The notes beneath the pieces were generated by a model. It saw only the letters and a list, made by a program, of their open reading frames with translations, was not told where the DNA came from and did not search any database. Below are positions 1-11,399 of a DNA stretch of 64,000 nt, one piece after another (the first letter of the stretch is position 1; every line of letters starts with the position of its first letter). Both the position numbers and the translations under genes were made by a program. Source of the stretch: Geodermatophilus amargosae (GTDB lineage: Bacteria > Actinomycetota > Actinomycetes > Mycobacteriales > Geodermatophilaceae); assembly GCF_900116515.1 (NCBI RefSeq), contig NZ_FPBA01000001.1, forward strand, positions 479,772-543,771. The letters are read 5' to 3'.

Positions 1-103
1 CGACGGCGCCAACCGCGTCGTCGAGCTCGGCGGGGACCCCTCCGCGCCGGTGCCCGGCGCAGCGGACCACCGGCGCAGCGACCTCGGCGTCCCCGTCCGG
101 TGA
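1..103 (+). CDS. panD: Aspartate 1-decarboxylase, C-terminal tail (partial)
   Basis: Only the last 33 codons are present; the stop is TGA at 101-103. The frame reads DGANRVVELGGDP followed by a Pro/Ala-rich tail. This resembles the end of actinobacterial PanD, which closes with a V-D-x-x-N-R-[IV]-V-x-L-G-x-D-P segment after the barrel and a variable tail. PanD makes beta-alanine from aspartate for pantothenate. Pantothenate genes beside nadB, nadC and coaX are common in actinobacteria, which supports the call. The pyruvoyl-forming Gly-Ser site lies off the window, so the assignment rests on the tail and the context. The stop overlaps the nadB GTG by 3 nt. Confidence 0.6.
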   Translation, partial: DGANRVVELGGDPSAPVPGAADHRRSDLGVPVR

Positions 104-1776
104 CGACGCTGGCGCCCGTCGTCGGCCTGCCCACCCGGCTGGCCGCCCCGGCGCCCGGGTGGGAGCTGTCGGCCGACGTCTGCGTCGTCGGCTCCGGCGT
201 CGCGGGCCTGTGCGTCGCGCTGCACGCGCGGGCGGCGGGCCTGTCGGTCGCCGTCGTCACCAAGGTCCGGGTCGACGACGGTTCGACCCGCTGGGCGCAG
301 GGCGGCATCGCCGCCGTGCTCGACCCCGCCGACACCCCGGAGGCGCACGCCCGCGACACCGAGGTCGCCGGCGTCGGGCTGTGCGAGCCCGACGCCGTCT
401 CCGCGCTGGTGACCGAGGGGCCGTCGCGGCTGCACCAGCTCATCGACTGGGGCGCGGCCTTCGACCGCGACCCGTCGGGCCGGCTGCTGCTCACCCGCGA
501 GGGCGGGCACTCGGCCGACCGGATCGTGCACGCCGGCGGTGACGCCACCGGCTCGGAGGTGCAGCGCGCGCTGCACGCCGCCGTCCGCAGCGCCCCCGGC
601 ATCACGCTCGTCGAGCACGCCATGGTGCTCGACCTGCTCGCCGACGACGCCGGCCGCGCGGCGGGCGTCACCCTGCACGTCCTGGGCGAGGGCACCGAGG
701 ACGGCGTCGGCGCGGTCCGCGCCCGCGCCGTCGTCCTGGCCACCGGCGGGATGGGGCAGGTCTACGCCGCGACGACGAACCCGTCGGTGTCCACCGGCGA
801 CGGCGTGGCCCTCGGCCTGCGCGCCGGCGCGGTCGCCACCGACCTGGAGTTCGTCCAGTTCCACCCGACGTCGCTCTACCTCGGCCCGGACGCCCGCGGG
901 CAGCAGCCGCTGGTCAGCGAGGCGCTGCGCGGCGAGGGCGCGGTGCTCCGCGACGGCGCAGGGGAGCGGTTCATGGTCGGCGTCCACCCGCTGGCCGAGC
1001 TCGCGCCGCGCGACGTCGTCGCCAAGGCGATCACCCGCGTGCAGCTGCGCGACGGCGTGGACCACGTCTGGCTCGACGCCCGCTCCGTGCCCGGCCTCGC
1101 GCAGCGCTTCCCGACCATCGTGGCCCGCTGCCGGGCGGCCGGGGTCGACCCGGTCACCGACCTGGTGCCGGTCACGCCCGCCGCGCACTACGCCTCCGGC
1201 GGTCTGGTCACCGACCTCGCCGGGCGGACCACCGTCCCCGGCCTGTACGCCTGCGGCGAGGTGGCGTGCACCGGCGTGCACGGCGCCAACCGGCTGGCGT
1301 CGAACTCGCTGCTCGAGGGCCTGGTGTTCGCCGCGCGCATCGGCGACGAGCTGGCCCGCTCCCTGCCCCCGGCGATGCCGGCCCGCGCGGCCGTCGCCGG
1401 GACGTCCGGGCTGCTCGACCCGGCCGGGCGGCGCGCGGTCACCGAGACCATGTCCGGCCGGGTGGCCGCGCTGCGGTCGGGCGCGGGCCTGGCCGAGGCC
1501 ACCGCGCAGCTGGGCGGGCTCGCCGCCGGGCTGGCCGACGGTCCCGGCGCCGCGCCGGGCGTGCCGAGCTGGGAGGCCACCGACCTGCTCACCGTCGCCA
1601 GTGCCCTCGCCGCCGCCGCCACCGCCCGCCGGGAGACCCGCGGCTGCCACTGGCGCGAGGACCACCCCGACACCGAGGCCGACTGGCGGGTGCACCTCGA
1701 CGTCCGGCTCGACGCCGACGGCGCGCTGTGCCTGACCCGGCGCCCGGTGGGCACGCCGGCGGTGCCGCCGTGGTGA
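100..1776 (+). CDS. nadB: L-aspartate oxidase
   Basis: Flavoenzyme oxidising L-aspartate to iminoaspartate, the first step of de novo NAD synthesis, in the cytoplasm. The 558 aa are a normal length. The dinucleotide motif GSGVAG (about 31-36) binds FAD. The succinate dehydrogenase/fumarate reductase fold is supported by STRWAQGGIAA near 65, the APRDVV arginine near 304 and the GVHGANRLASNSLLEG segment near 392. The GTG start overlaps the panD stop (GTGA), and its own stop overlaps the nadC GTG in the same way, so panD-nadB-nadC look translationally coupled. No nadA is seen in the window; quinolinate synthase must be encoded elsewhere. Confidence 0.95.
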   Translation: MTTLAPVVGLPTRLAAPAPGWELSADVCVVGSGVAGLCVALHARAAGLSVAVVTKVRVDDGSTRWAQGGIAAVLDPADTPEAHARDTEVAGVGLCEPDAVSALVTEGPSRLHQLIDWGAAFDRDPSGRLLLTREGGHSADRIVHAGGDATGSEVQRALHAAVRSAPGITLVEHAMVLDLLADDAGRAAGVTLHVLGEGTEDGVGAVRARAVVLATGGMGQVYAATTNPSVSTGDGVALGLRAGAVATDLEFVQFHPTSLYLGPDARGQQPLVSEALRGEGAVLRDGAGERFMVGVHPLAELAPRDVVAKAITRVQLRDGVDHVWLDARSVPGLAQRFPTIVARCRAAGVDPVTDLVPVTPAAHYASGGLVTDLAGRTTVPGLYACGEVACTGVHGANRLASNSLLEGLVFAARIGDELARSLPPAMPARAAVAGTSGLLDPAGRRAVTETMSGRVAALRSGAGLAEATAQLGGLAAGLADGPGAAPGVPSWEATDLLTVASALAAAATARRETRGCHWREDHPDTEADWRVHLDVRLDADGALCLTRRPVGTPAVPPW

Positions 1777-2693
1777 GCGGGAACGCGGTGGACCGGGACC
1801 CGCGGTCGCTGGAGGGCACCGGGCTGTCGGAGGCCTGGGTCGAGGACCTGGTCGAGCGCACGCTGGCCGAGGACCTCGCCGGCGGCGCGGTGCTGCCCAG
1901 CGCTCCGGACCTCGCCGTCGCGCTCGACGTCACCAGCGCCGCCACCGTGCCACCGGCGCAGTACGGCACCGCCGACCTCGTCGCCCGCGCCGACGGCGTC
2001 GTCGCCGGCCTGCCCGTGGCCGCCCGCGTGTTCACCCGGCTGGCCCCCGGCGCCACGCTCACCGCGGGCGCGGCCGACGGCGACCGGGTGCGCCGCGGCG
2101 ACGTGCTGCTCACCGTGCGCGGGCCGGTGCGGGCGCTGCTGGCCGCCGAGCGCAGCGCGCTGAACATCGCCAGCCGGGCCAGCGGCATCGCCACCGCCAC
2201 CCGCGCCTGGGTCGACGCCGTCGAGGGCACCGGCGCCGCCGTCCTGGACACCCGCAAGACCACCCCGGGCCTGCGGCCGCTGGAGAAGTACGCCGTGCGC
2301 TGCGGCGGCGGGTCGAACAAGCGGATGGGCCTCTACGACGTCGCGATGGTGAAGGACAACCACGTCGCCGCCGCGGGCTCGGTGGCCGCCGCCGTCGCCG
2401 CCGTGCGCGAGCGGGCGCCGCGGGTGCCGGTCCAGGTGGAGGCCGACACCCCCGCGCAGGCGCTGGAGGCGGTCGAGGCCGGCGCGGACTTCCTGCTGCT
2501 GGACAACATGGCGCCCGCGCAGCTGCGCGAGGTGGTGGCGCTGGTCGGCGGCCGCGCGGAGCTGGAGGCCACCGGCGGGCTGACCCTCGCCGTCGCCCGC
2601 GCGGTCGCCTCCACCGGCGTGGACTTCCTCTCCGTCGGCGCGCTCACGCACTCCTCGCCCATCCTCGACCTCGCGCTCGACCTGCGGGGCTGA
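1773..2693 (+). CDS. nadC: Nicotinate-nucleotide pyrophosphorylase (carboxylating)
   Basis: Quinolinate phosphoribosyltransferase: converts quinolinate and PRPP to nicotinate mononucleotide, CO2 and PPi. The open frame extends upstream into nadB, but GTG 1773 overlaps the nadB stop (GTGA) and gives 306 aa, slightly longer than the usual 280-290. Family signatures are visible: SALNIASRASGIAT near 129-142, TRKTTPGLR near 159, KYAVRCGGGSNKRMGLYD near 171 (quinolinate and phosphate binding), VEADT near 226 and the late DFLSVGALTHS loop near 290. The family works as a dimer or hexamer of half-barrels with the active site at the subunit interface. It continues the NAD operon and is followed 5 nt later by coaX. 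Confidence 0.95.
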   Translation: MSGNAVDRDPRSLEGTGLSEAWVEDLVERTLAEDLAGGAVLPSAPDLAVALDVTSAATVPPAQYGTADLVARADGVVAGLPVAARVFTRLAPGATLTAGAADGDRVRRGDVLLTVRGPVRALLAAERSALNIASRASGIATATRAWVDAVEGTGAAVLDTRKTTPGLRPLEKYAVRCGGGSNKRMGLYDVAMVKDNHVAAAGSVAAAVAAVRERAPRVPVQVEADTPAQALEAVEAGADFLLLDNMAPAQLREVVALVGGRAELEATGGLTLAVARAVASTGVDFLSVGALTHSSPILDLALDLRG

Positions 2694-2698
2694 GGCCG

Positions 2699-3493
2699 GT
2701 GCTGCTCACCGTCGACGTCGGCAACAGCCAGACGGTGCTGGCCACCTTCGACGGCGCCCGCCGCGTCGGGAGCTGGCGGGTGACGACGCACCCGCGGGCC
2801 ACCTCCGACGAGCTGCGGATGCTCTGGCGGGGGCTGCTGCGCGACACCGAGGTCACCGGCGTCGCCGCCTGCTCCACCGTGCCGGCGCTGCTCCCGGCGC
2901 TGCGCCGGCTGCTGGACTCCCTCGAGGTGCCGGTCGTGCTCATCGGCCCCGGCGTGCGCACCGGCGTCCCGCTGCACGTGGACAACCCGCGCGAGGTCGG
3001 CGCCGACCGCGTGGTCACCGCGCTGGCCGCCCACGAGTTGTTCGGCCGCGCCCCCGACGGCAGCGGTCGCCCGGTCGTCGTCGTCGACTTCGGCACCTCC
3101 ACCAACGTCGACGCCGTCGGCCCGGACGGCCAGTTCCTCGGCGGGGCGCTGGCCCCCGGCGTCGAGGTCAGCCTGGAGGCCCTGGCCACCCGCGCGGCGC
3201 AGCTGCGCTCGGTGGAGCTCACCGTGCCGTCGCAGGCCATCGGCAAGAACACCGTCGCCGCGCTGCAGTCGGGGGTGGTGCTCGGCTTCGCCGGCCTGGT
3301 CGACGGGCTGGTCGGCCGGATCGCCGGCGAGCTCGTGGCGCAGTTCGGCGACCCGCCGGTCGTCGTCGCCACCGGGGGACTGGCGCCCCTGGTCGCCGGC
3401 AGCTGCCGGACCATCGGCGAGCGCGAGCCGGACCTGACGGTGCACGGCCTGCGGCTGGCCTTCGAGCGGCAGCAGGCCGCCGGCCGCCGGTAG
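2699..3493 (+). CDS. coaX: Type III pantothenate kinase
   Basis: First committed enzyme of CoA synthesis: ATP-dependent phosphorylation of pantothenate. Type III kinases need a monovalent cation and are not inhibited by CoA. The 264 aa carry the ASKHA-fold signatures: phosphate-1 motif DVGNSQT (6-12), [16 protein letters not shown] near 101, the phosphate-2 loop [11 protein letters not shown] near 129 and [11 protein letters not shown] near 148. The GTG start lies 5 nt after the nadC stop, so it is probably in the same transcript. Placing a CoA gene after panD and the NAD genes groups aspartate-derived cofactor pathways. No obvious ribosome site precedes it, so coupling to nadC is likely. Confidence 0.95.
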   Translation: MLLTVDVGNSQTVLATFDGARRVGSWRVTTHPRATSDELRMLWRGLLRDTEVTGVAACSTVPALLPALRRLLDSLEVPVVLIGPGVRTGVPLHVDNPREVGADRVVTALAAHELFGRAPDGSGRPVVVVDFGTSTNVDAVGPDGQFLGGALAPGVEVSLEALATRAAQLRSVELTVPSQAIGKNTVAALQSGVVLGFAGLVDGLVGRIAGELVAQFGDPPVVVATGGLAPLVAGSCRTIGEREPDLTVHGLRLAFERQQAAGRR

Positions 3494-3522
3494 CGCGTCG
3501 GGGGTGGTGCGGCCCACGGCCG

Positions 3523-3528
3523 TAGGCT
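3523..3528 (+). promoter_or_regulatory. -10 box (TAGGCT) of a predicted leaderless lysS transcript
   Basis: TAGGCT ends 8 nt before the GTG at 3537. With the usual 6-7 nt from the -10 box to the start site, transcription would begin at or next to the start codon. No clear -35 hexamer was found, which is common in actinobacteria. Confidence 0.5.
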
Positions 3529-3536
3529 CGGGCGCC

Positions 3537-5039
3537 GTGACCGACGAACCCCCGGGCCCCCCGGACGACGAGCTCCCCGAACAGCTCCGGGTCCGCCGTG
3601 CCAAGCTCGACCGCCTGCGCGAGACCGGCGTCGACCCCTATCCGGTCACGCTGGAGCGCACCACCGCGCTGGCCGACGTCCGCGCCGCCCACCCCGACCT
3701 GCCGCCGGACACCATGACCGGCGGGAAGGTCGGCGTCACCGGCCGGGTGATCTTCAGCCGCAACACCGGGAAGCTCTGCTTCGCCACGCTGCGCGAAGGC
3801 GACGCCGAGCTGCAGGTCATGCTCTCCCGCGACCGGGTGGGCGAGGAGGCCCTGGCCGCGTGGAAGGCCGACGTCGACCTCGGCGACCACGTCCTCGTCA
3901 CGGGCGAGGTGGGCACCTCCCGCCGCGGCGAGCTGTCGGTGTTCGCCGACTCCTGGCAGATGGCGGCCAAGGCGCTGCGGCCGCTGCCGGTGGCGCACAA
4001 GCCGATGAGCGAGGAGCTGCGGGTCCGCCGGCGCTACGTCGACCTCATCGTCCGCGACGAGGCGCGCCGCACGGTGCGCCAGCGGGCCCAGGTGACGGCG
4101 GCGCTGCGCGCCGGGCTCACCGGCCGCGGCTTCCTCGAGGTCGAGACGCCGATGCTGCAGACCGTGCACGGCGGCGCCGCGGCCCGGCCGTTCCGCACGC
4201 ACGTGAACGCCTTCGACCTCGACCTGTACCTGCGCATCGCGCCCGAGCTGTTCCTCAAGCGGTGCATCGTCGGCGGGCTGGAGAAGGTCTTCGAGATCAA
4301 CCGCAACTTCCGCAACGAGGGCGCCGACAGCTCGCACTCGCCGGAGTTCGCGATGCTCGAGTTCTACGAGGCCTGGTCGGACTACCAGGGTGTGGCGCGC
4401 ACCACCCGGGAACTGATCCAGGAGTGCTGCGCGGCGCTGTTCGGCGACCACGTCGCCCGCCACCACGACGGCACCGAGGTCGACCTGTCGGGGGAGTGGC
4501 CGCAGGTGCCGCTGTACACGCTGGTCTCCGACGCCGTCGGCGAGGAGGTCACCCCCGGGACGCCGGTCGAGCGGCTGCGGGAGCTGGCCGGGCGCCACGA
4601 CGTCGGCGTCGACCCGGCGTGGCTGCCCGGCAAGGTCGTCGAGGAGCTGTTCGAGGCGCTGGTGCAGGACACCCTGCAGGCGCCGACGTTCGTCGTCGAC
4701 TACCCCGTCGACACCTCGCCGCTGACCCGCGCGCACCGGTCCACGCCGGGCCTGGCGGAGAAGTGGGACCTCTACATCGGGGGCCTGGAGCGCGGCACCG
4801 GGTACTCCGAACTGGTCGACCCGGTGGTGCAGCGCGAGCGGTTCACCCAGCAGGCGCTGCTGGCCGCGGCCGGCGACCCCGAGGCGATGGTCCTCGACGA
4901 GGACTTCCTCGAGGCGCTCGAGTACGGGATGCCGCCCAGCGGCGGCGTCGGCATGGGCATCGACCGGCTGATGATGACGCTGACCGGTCTCGGCATCAGA
5001 GAGACGATCCTGTTCCCTTTAGTGCGCCCCATTTCCTGA
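3537..5039 (+). CDS. lysS: Lysyl-tRNA synthetase, class II
   Basis: Charges tRNA-Lys. The 500 aa contain an N-terminal OB-fold anticodon domain (about 60-165, with [12 protein letters not shown] and [12 protein letters not shown]) and a class II catalytic core. Motif 2 is near residue 254 ([14 protein letters not shown]) and motif 3 is the GMGIDRLMM helix near 472. An in-frame start 33 nt upstream (3504) exists, but GTG 3537 fits a leaderless start behind TAGGCT and gives the usual [21 protein letters not shown]-terminus. lysS immediately upstream of lsr2 is the order seen in mycobacteria (Rv3598c-Rv3597c) and elsewhere in the phylum. The 154 nt before lsr2 are lower in GC, as expected for a promoter. 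Confidence 0.95.
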   Translation: MTDEPPGPPDDELPEQLRVRRAKLDRLRETGVDPYPVTLERTTALADVRAAHPDLPPDTMTGGKVGVTGRVIFSRNTGKLCFATLREGDAELQVMLSRDRVGEEALAAWKADVDLGDHVLVTGEVGTSRRGELSVFADSWQMAAKALRPLPVAHKPMSEELRVRRRYVDLIVRDEARRTVRQRAQVTAALRAGLTGRGFLEVETPMLQTVHGGAAARPFRTHVNAFDLDLYLRIAPELFLKRCIVGGLEKVFEINRNFRNEGADSSHSPEFAMLEFYEAWSDYQGVARTTRELIQECCAALFGDHVARHHDGTEVDLSGEWPQVPLYTLVSDAVGEEVTPGTPVERLRELAGRHDVGVDPAWLPGKVVEELFEALVQDTLQAPTFVVDYPVDTSPLTRAHRSTPGLAEKWDLYIGGLERGTGYSELVDPVVQRERFTQQALLAAAGDPEAMVLDEDFLEALEYGMPPSGGVGMGIDRLMMTLTGLGIRETILFPLVRPIS

Positions 5040-5095
5040 AACACCCCGTGCCGATGTCGCCGATTCCCCGGAAAGGGCGACCCGCCGCCACTGAT

Positions 5096-5126
5096 TTGAC
5101 CTGGTGCGCCGATTGTGTGGTGGAAT
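5096..5126 (+). promoter_or_regulatory. Possible lsr2 promoter
   Basis: TTGACC at 5096-5101 is a good -35 match. TGGAAT at 5121-5126 is a weak -10, with a long 19-nt spacer. The stretch between lysS and lsr2 is visibly AT-richer than its surroundings, which also suits Lsr2 binding to its own promoter. Confidence 0.35.
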
Positions 5127-5193
5127 GGGCGCGTCGTCCACATAGGCGGCATTGTTCATCCGGCCACGGGGGCCGAGGAGGAGTGAGGAAAGA

Positions 5194-5547
5194 ATGGCGC
5201 GCAAGGTCCAGGTGATCCTGAGTGACGACCTCGACGAGGACCTCCCCGCCGACGAGACGGTGAGTTTCTCGCTCGACGGGACCAGCTACGAGATCGACCT
5301 GTCCGACAAGAACGCGAAGGAACTGCGCGACGCCTTCTCCCGTTACGTGCAGGCCGCCCGCAAGGTCGGCCGCGGCGGAGGCCGGGCCTCCGGTGCCGGC
5401 AAGTCCCGTGCCACCGGCGGCGGCGGGCGGATGGACCGCGAGCAGGCCGGCGCGATCCGCGACTGGGCCCGCAAGAACGGCCACAACGTCAGCGACCGCG
5501 GGCGCATCCCGGCCAGCGTCGTCGACGCCTACGAGGCCGCCCACTAG
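5194..5547 (+). CDS. lsr2: Lsr2-type nucleoid-associated xenogeneic silencer
   Basis: Small dimeric H-NS-like protein that bridges DNA and silences AT-rich, often foreign, genes. The 117 aa show the N-terminal oligomerisation part ([16 protein letters not shown], then a beta hairpin [13 protein letters not shown]), a Gly/Ser/Arg linker (about 65-85) and the C-terminal helix pair ending in the AT-hook-like RGR near residues 102-104 ([13 protein letters not shown]). The ATG at 5194 was chosen because GAGGAGTGAGGAAAG lies just upstream; an in-frame ATG at 5152 adds a sequence with no family resemblance. It is bounded by a strong hairpin terminator, so it is probably monocistronic. Confidence 0.95.
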   Translation: MARKVQVILSDDLDEDLPADETVSFSLDGTSYEIDLSDKNAKELRDAFSRYVQAARKVGRGGGRASGAGKSRATGGGGRMDREQAGAIRDWARKNGHNVSDRGRIPASVVDAYEAAH

Positions 5548-5621
5548 GAGCAGGAGCCCGCTGCCCCCCATCGCTCGCACGCTCGCGGCGGGACCCTGCA
5601 GCGGGGCCGTTCCAGGACGTC

Positions 5622-5660
5622 GCCGACGGCCCGGCACCCGGTGGGTGCCGGGCCGTCGGC
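5622..5660 (+). terminator. Intrinsic terminator of lsr2
   Basis: A perfect 18-bp inverted repeat (5622-5639 and 5643-5660, arms beginning GCCGACGGCCCGG) with a 3-nt loop lies 75 nt after lsr2. No T tract follows, as is usual for actinobacterial I-shaped terminators. Confidence 0.85.
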
Positions 5661-5684
5661 GTCCGCTGTCGGCGTAACCGGATC

Positions 5685-5710
5685 GGAACACCACTCGTCC
5701 ACCATCGGTT
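5685..5710 (+). promoter_or_regulatory. SigR/SigH-type promoter of clpC
   Basis: GGAAC at 5685-5689, exactly 18 nt, then GTT at 5708-5710. This matches the GGAA[TC]-N18/19-GTT promoters read by SigR (Streptomyces) and SigH (mycobacteria, corynebacteria), which respond to thiol-oxidative and heat stress. clpC belongs to such regulons in related bacteria. The predicted start near 5717 leaves a leader of about 160 nt. Confidence 0.7.
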
Positions 5711-5876
5711 GGACGGGACAGCCACCCACCGCCCCGCCGGTCGCAGCCGACGGGACGGCGTGGTCCGTGACTACAGTGGAATGACCGGTGCCCCAGCGCG
5801 CCGACGGACGTCGGGTGCTCCTCCCCACGAACGGGGAGGGCAGTGCCGGACCAGCCGGTCAGAGGAGAAGCAGCAG

Positions 5877-8420
<2,544 letters not shown>

Positions 8421-8436
8421 TCCCCTAGCAGGACCC

Positions 8437-8474
8437 GACAGGGGCCGTCTCCCGCGAGGGAGGCGGCCCCTGTC
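8437..8474 (+). terminator. Terminator between clpC and mutY (convergent)
   Basis: 17-bp stem (8437-8453 with 8458-8474, arms starting GACAGGGGCCG) with one wobble pair and a GCGA loop, 16 nt after the clpC stop. It could also serve mutY read from the other side. Confidence 0.85.
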
Positions 8475-8475
8475 G

Positions 8476-8534
8476 CGTCCGGGCGGAAGGCGTCCGGCGG
8501 GGAGCGTCCAGGCGGAGGGCGTTCAAGCGGGGAG
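8476..8534. repeat. Degenerate 15-bp tandem repeat
   Basis: About four units resembling CGTCC-GGCGG-GGAGG (8476-8490, 8491-8504, 8505-8519, 8520-8534) run from the clpC terminator into the last codons of mutY. The unit length is compatible with replication slippage; no function is evident. Confidence 0.5.
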
Positions 8535-9398
8535 TGCGAAGCGGCCGTCGGGGGTCTGCTCGACCAGCCCGTCGGCCAGCAGCGAGTCCAGGCACCGCGA
8601 GCGCTGCGCGGCGTCGTCCCAGGCCTCGTCGAGCGAGGACGCCGCCACCGGCCCCTCAGCGGCCCGCAGGACGTCCAGCAGCCGCCCCCGCACCTGGCGG
8701 TCGGTCCCGGTGAAGCGCTGCACCCGGCGGGCCGGACCGTCGTGCGCCGGTGACCCGGCCAGCCGCCAGGCGCAGCGGTCCCGCACCGGGCAGACGGCGC
8801 AGCGCGGCGTGCGGGCCACGCAGACCAGGGCGCCGAGCTCCATCGCCGCCACCGAGAACCGGCACGCCCGCTCCCGGCCGGCCGGCGCCAGCGCCGCGAC
8901 GTCGGTGAGGTCGGAGGGGCGCGCGGTCCCGGCCTCGGCGCGGCCGTGCACCAGCCGGGCCACCACCCGCCGCACGTTGGTGTCCACCACCGGCTGGGGC
9001 GTCCCGTGGCCGAAGCAGGCGACCGCCCGGGCGGTGTAGGTGCCGATGCCCGGCAGCGCCTCCAGGGCCGCCACGTCGGCCGGGACGGCGCCGCCGTGCC
9101 GCTCGGTGAGCGCGACGGCGGTCTCGCGCAGCCGCAGGGCCCGGCGCGGATAGCCGAGCTTCCCCCACATGCGGATGACCTCCGCCGGTGAGGCCGCGGC
9201 CAGGTCGGCCGGCGTCGGCCAGCGGGCCATCCAGGCGGCCCACACCGGCTCGACCCGGGCCACCGGGGTCTGCTGCAGCATCACCTCGCTGACGAGCACC
9301 GCCCACGGGTCCACGCCTGGCCGGCGCCAGGGCAGGTTGCGGGCGGCGGTGTCGTACCAGTCGACGAGGGCGTCCCCCAGTCCGGCCGTGCTGCTCAC
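8523..9398 (-). CDS. mutY: A/G-specific adenine glycosylase
   Basis: Base-excision glycosylase that removes adenine mispaired with 8-oxoguanine. The 291 aa contain the HhH-GPD core: LPWRRPGVDPW and VLVSEVMLQQTPVARV near the N-terminus, the helix-hairpin-helix LPGIGTYTARAV near 120 and the catalytic Asp in VDTNVRRV near 145. Four cysteines follow in C-x6-C-x2-C-x5-C spacing (about 190-206) for the [4Fe-4S] cluster. The C-terminal part is short, without a full NUDIX-like domain, as often seen in actinobacterial MutY. It lies near radA/disA as in mycobacteria (Rv3589), suggesting a conserved genome-maintenance neighbourhood. The start is GTG. Confidence 0.93.
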   Translation of the reverse strand: MSSTAGLGDALVDWYDTAARNLPWRRPGVDPWAVLVSEVMLQQTPVARVEPVWAAWMARWPTPADLAAASPAEVIRMWGKLGYPRRALRLRETAVALTERHGGAVPADVAALEALPGIGTYTARAVACFGHGTPQPVVDTNVRRVVARLVHGRAEAGTARPSDLTDVAALAPAGRERACRFSVAAMELGALVCVARTPRCAVCPVRDRCAWRLAGSPAHDGPARRVQRFTGTDRQVRGRLLDVLRAAEGPVAASSLDEAWDDAAQRSRCLDSLLADGLVEQTPDGRFALPA

Positions 9399-9462
9399 GG
9401 GGGACCAGTGTGCCCGGCCCGGACCACGGCGTGCCCCCTCGGGACGGCCTGGCGGTGCCGAC

Positions 9463-9468
9463 TACGGT
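9463..9468 (+). promoter_or_regulatory. -10 box (TACGGT), leaderless start at 9476
   Basis: TACGGT is followed by exactly 7 nt and then GTG 9476. It supports that start over the in-frame alternative at 9410. Confidence 0.5.
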
Positions 9469-9475
9469 CGCCTTC

Positions 9476-10165
9476 GTGCTGCACCCGGTCGGGCCCCTGC
9501 CGGCCGCCGTCTACTGGAGACGGCGGCTGCTCGTGCTCGTGCTGCTGGTGGCCGTCCTCGGGGGCGGCAGCTGGCTCGGGGTGGCGCTGCTGACCGGCTC
9601 GGAGGGGACCGCGTCGGCCGCCGGGACCTCCGAGGCCGCGTCGTCGTCGTCCGCCGCGGAGCCGCCCGCGCTGGACCGGGTGGTCCCGTCGCTGGCCGGC
9701 GTCCAGACCCCCACGCCGCCGCCCACCGCGGCACCGGCCGAGCCCGTGCCCCCGGCCGCCCCGGTCCAGGAGGCCGGTGCGCCCTGTTCCGACGACGTCG
9801 TCGCGCTGGAGGTCCGCACGCCCGGCACCGTCGCCGCGGGGTCCTCGCCGACGCTCGAGCTGGTCGTCACGAACACCGCGGCGGTGCCGTGCACGCGGGT
9901 GCTGGACGCCCAGCTGCAGGAGATGGTGCTGCTCGACGCGGCGGGCACGCGGGTGTGGGGGAGCAACGACTGCCAGCCCGAGACGAGCGCCGACACGCGC
10001 ACGCTGGCGCCCGGCGAGCAGGTGGTGTTCCCGCTGACGTGGAGCGGCCTGACCAGCGAGCCGAGCTGCACCGCGCCGCGGGTGGCGGTGGCGCCGGGTC
10101 AGTACGTGGTGCGCGCCCGGCTGGATGCGAAGACCAGCCCCGACGCCGTGCTCCAGGTGACCTGA
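9476..10165 (+). CDS. Membrane-anchored conserved protein (Rv3587c-like position)
   Basis: The 229 aa begin with a short cytoplasmic stretch and one strong transmembrane helix (about 18-40, RRRLLVLVLLVAVLGGG). A Ser/Ala/Pro-rich disordered linker follows (about 45-100), then a compact C-terminal domain of about 125 aa with four cysteines (PCSDDV, PCTRV, NDCQPE, PSCTAP) that could form two extracytoplasmic disulfides. The topology predicts an exported beta-rich domain. Its place between mutY and disA matches mycobacterial Rv3587c, a conserved membrane protein of unknown role. Function is not known; homology to Rv3587c is inferred from position and architecture only. Confidence 0.75.
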   Translation: MLHPVGPLPAAVYWRRRLLVLVLLVAVLGGGSWLGVALLTGSEGTASAAGTSEAASSSSAAEPPALDRVVPSLAGVQTPTPPPTAAPAEPVPPAAPVQEAGAPCSDDVVALEVRTPGTVAAGSSPTLELVVTNTAAVPCTRVLDAQLQEMVLLDAAGTRVWGSNDCQPETSADTRTLAPGEQVVFPLTWSGLTSEPSCTAPRVAVAPGQYVVRARLDAKTSPDAVLQVT

Positions 10166-10169
10166 CCGG

Positions 10170-10206
10170 CCCCGTCCCGAGCTCGTGGGGGACGAGGAGG
10201 ACGGGG
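10170..10206. terminator. Bidirectional terminator candidate
   Basis: CCCCGTCC (10170-10177) pairs with GGACGGGG (10199-10206), and an inner GTCCC/GGGAC stem shortens the loop. It lies in the 49-nt gap between two convergent genes. Confidence 0.55.
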
Positions 10207-10214
10207 TCCTTGCT

Positions 10215-11303
10215 TCAGCTGTAGCGGTCGAGGATCGAGGTCTCGGCCAGCCGGGACAGGCCCTCGCGGATGCCCCGGGCCCGGGCCTCACCCACGCCCT
10301 CGACGGCGAGCAGGTCCTCGATGGTGGCCGCCAGCAGCTTCTGCAGGCCGCCGAAGTGGTCGACCAGGCGGTCGATGATCGCGGCCGGCAGGCGCGGCAC
10401 CCGGGCCAGCAGCCGGTAGCCGCGCGGGCTGACGGGGGAGTCCAGCGCGTCGGCCGACGTGGGCAGGCCGTAGCACCGGGAGACGGCGGACAGGTCGAGC
10501 AGCTCGGTGGCCGACAGCGTGCGCAGGTCGGTGAGCACGTCCTCGATGGTGCGTGGCCGGCGGGTGCCCGCGGCGGGCAGGTAGTCGCGCACCAGCAGCG
10601 CACGGTCCTCCTCGACGCCGGCGAGCATCTCGTCGAGCTGCAGCGCCAGCAGCCGGCCGTCGGTGCCCAGCTCGACGACGAAGCCCTCGATCTCGTCGGC
10701 GATGCGACGCACCATCTCCAGCCGCTGGCTGACGCTCATCGCGTCGCGGACGGTGACGAGGTCCTCGATCTCCAGCGCCGACAGGGTGCTGGCGACCTCG
10801 TCGAGGCGCAGCTTGTAGCGCTCCAGCGCCGCCAGGGCCTGGTTGGCGCGGGCGAGGATCGTCGTCGGGTGCTCGAGGGTGTAGCGCCGTCCGGCGACGT
10901 AGACGCTGATGATGTGCATCGACTGGCTGACCGAGATGACCGGGAAGCCGCTCTGCACGGCCACCCGCTCGGCGGTCCGGTGCCGGGTGCCCGACTCCTC
11001 GGTGGGCACGGTCGGGTCGGGCATCAGGTGCACGCCGGCCCGCACGATGCGCAGCCCGTCGGAGGACAGGATGACCGCGCCGTCCATCTTGGCCAGCTCG
11101 CGCAGCCGCGTCGCCGACAGTGCGACGTCGAGGGCGAAGCCGCCGGTGCAGATGGACTCCACGACCCGGTCGTAGCCGAGCACGATCAGCGCGCCGGTGC
11201 GGCCGGCCAGGATGCGCTCCAGGCCGTCGCGCAGCGCGGTCCCCGGGGCGATGCGGCCGAGGAGTTCGCGCAGGGCGACCTCGGAGTCCACAGCGGGGGG
11301 CAC
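10215..11303 (-). CDS. disA: DNA integrity scanning protein, diadenylate cyclase
   Basis: Synthesises c-di-AMP from two ATP and scans DNA for branched structures. The 362 aa match the family. The N-terminal DAC domain has the conserved [12 protein letters not shown] near 88, [16 protein letters not shown] near 115 and [13 protein letters not shown] near 143. A long helical spine follows, and a C-terminal RuvA-like HhH domain ([24 protein letters not shown]) binds DNA. GTG 11303 was chosen because AGGAG sits 6 nt upstream and the N-terminus then aligns with the family; an in-frame start at 11351 lies upstream of the promoter. A TAGACT -10 box (11338-11343) gives it its own promoter downstream of radA. 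Confidence 0.95.
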   Translation of the reverse strand: MPPAVDSEVALRELLGRIAPGTALRDGLERILAGRTGALIVLGYDRVVESICTGGFALDVALSATRLRELAKMDGAVILSSDGLRIVRAGVHLMPDPTVPTEESGTRHRTAERVAVQSGFPVISVSQSMHIISVYVAGRRYTLEHPTTILARANQALAALERYKLRLDEVASTLSALEIEDLVTVRDAMSVSQRLEMVRRIADEIEGFVVELGTDGRLLALQLDEMLAGVEEDRALLVRDYLPAAGTRRPRTIEDVLTDLRTLSATELLDLSAVSRCYGLPTSADALDSPVSPRGYRLLARVPRLPAAIIDRLVDHFGGLQKLLAATIEDLLAVEGVGEARARGIREGLSRLAETSILDRYS

Positions 11304-11337
11304 GGGCGCTCCTGACGTCGTCGTGGTACGGCGGCTG

Positions 11338-11343
11338 AGTCTA
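11338..11343 (-). promoter_or_regulatory. -10 box (TAGACT) of disA
   Basis: TAGACT on the minus strand lies 35 nt before the disA GTG, leaving a leader of about 28 nt that contains the AGGAG ribosome site. Confidence 0.45.
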
Positions 11344-11399
11344 CGTGGCACGCGGGCCCGCCGGTCGCGAGCGGGGGGTGGCAGACGCGGGGACCGCGC

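Noticed and set aside
3504..3536. Longer lysS start at 3504
   Set aside because: It would place the start upstream of the TAGGCT box and add residues without family similarity.
5096..5101. TTGACC as part of a standard strong promoter of lsr2
   Set aside because: Only kept at low confidence because the 19-nt spacer and TGGAAT are poor matches.
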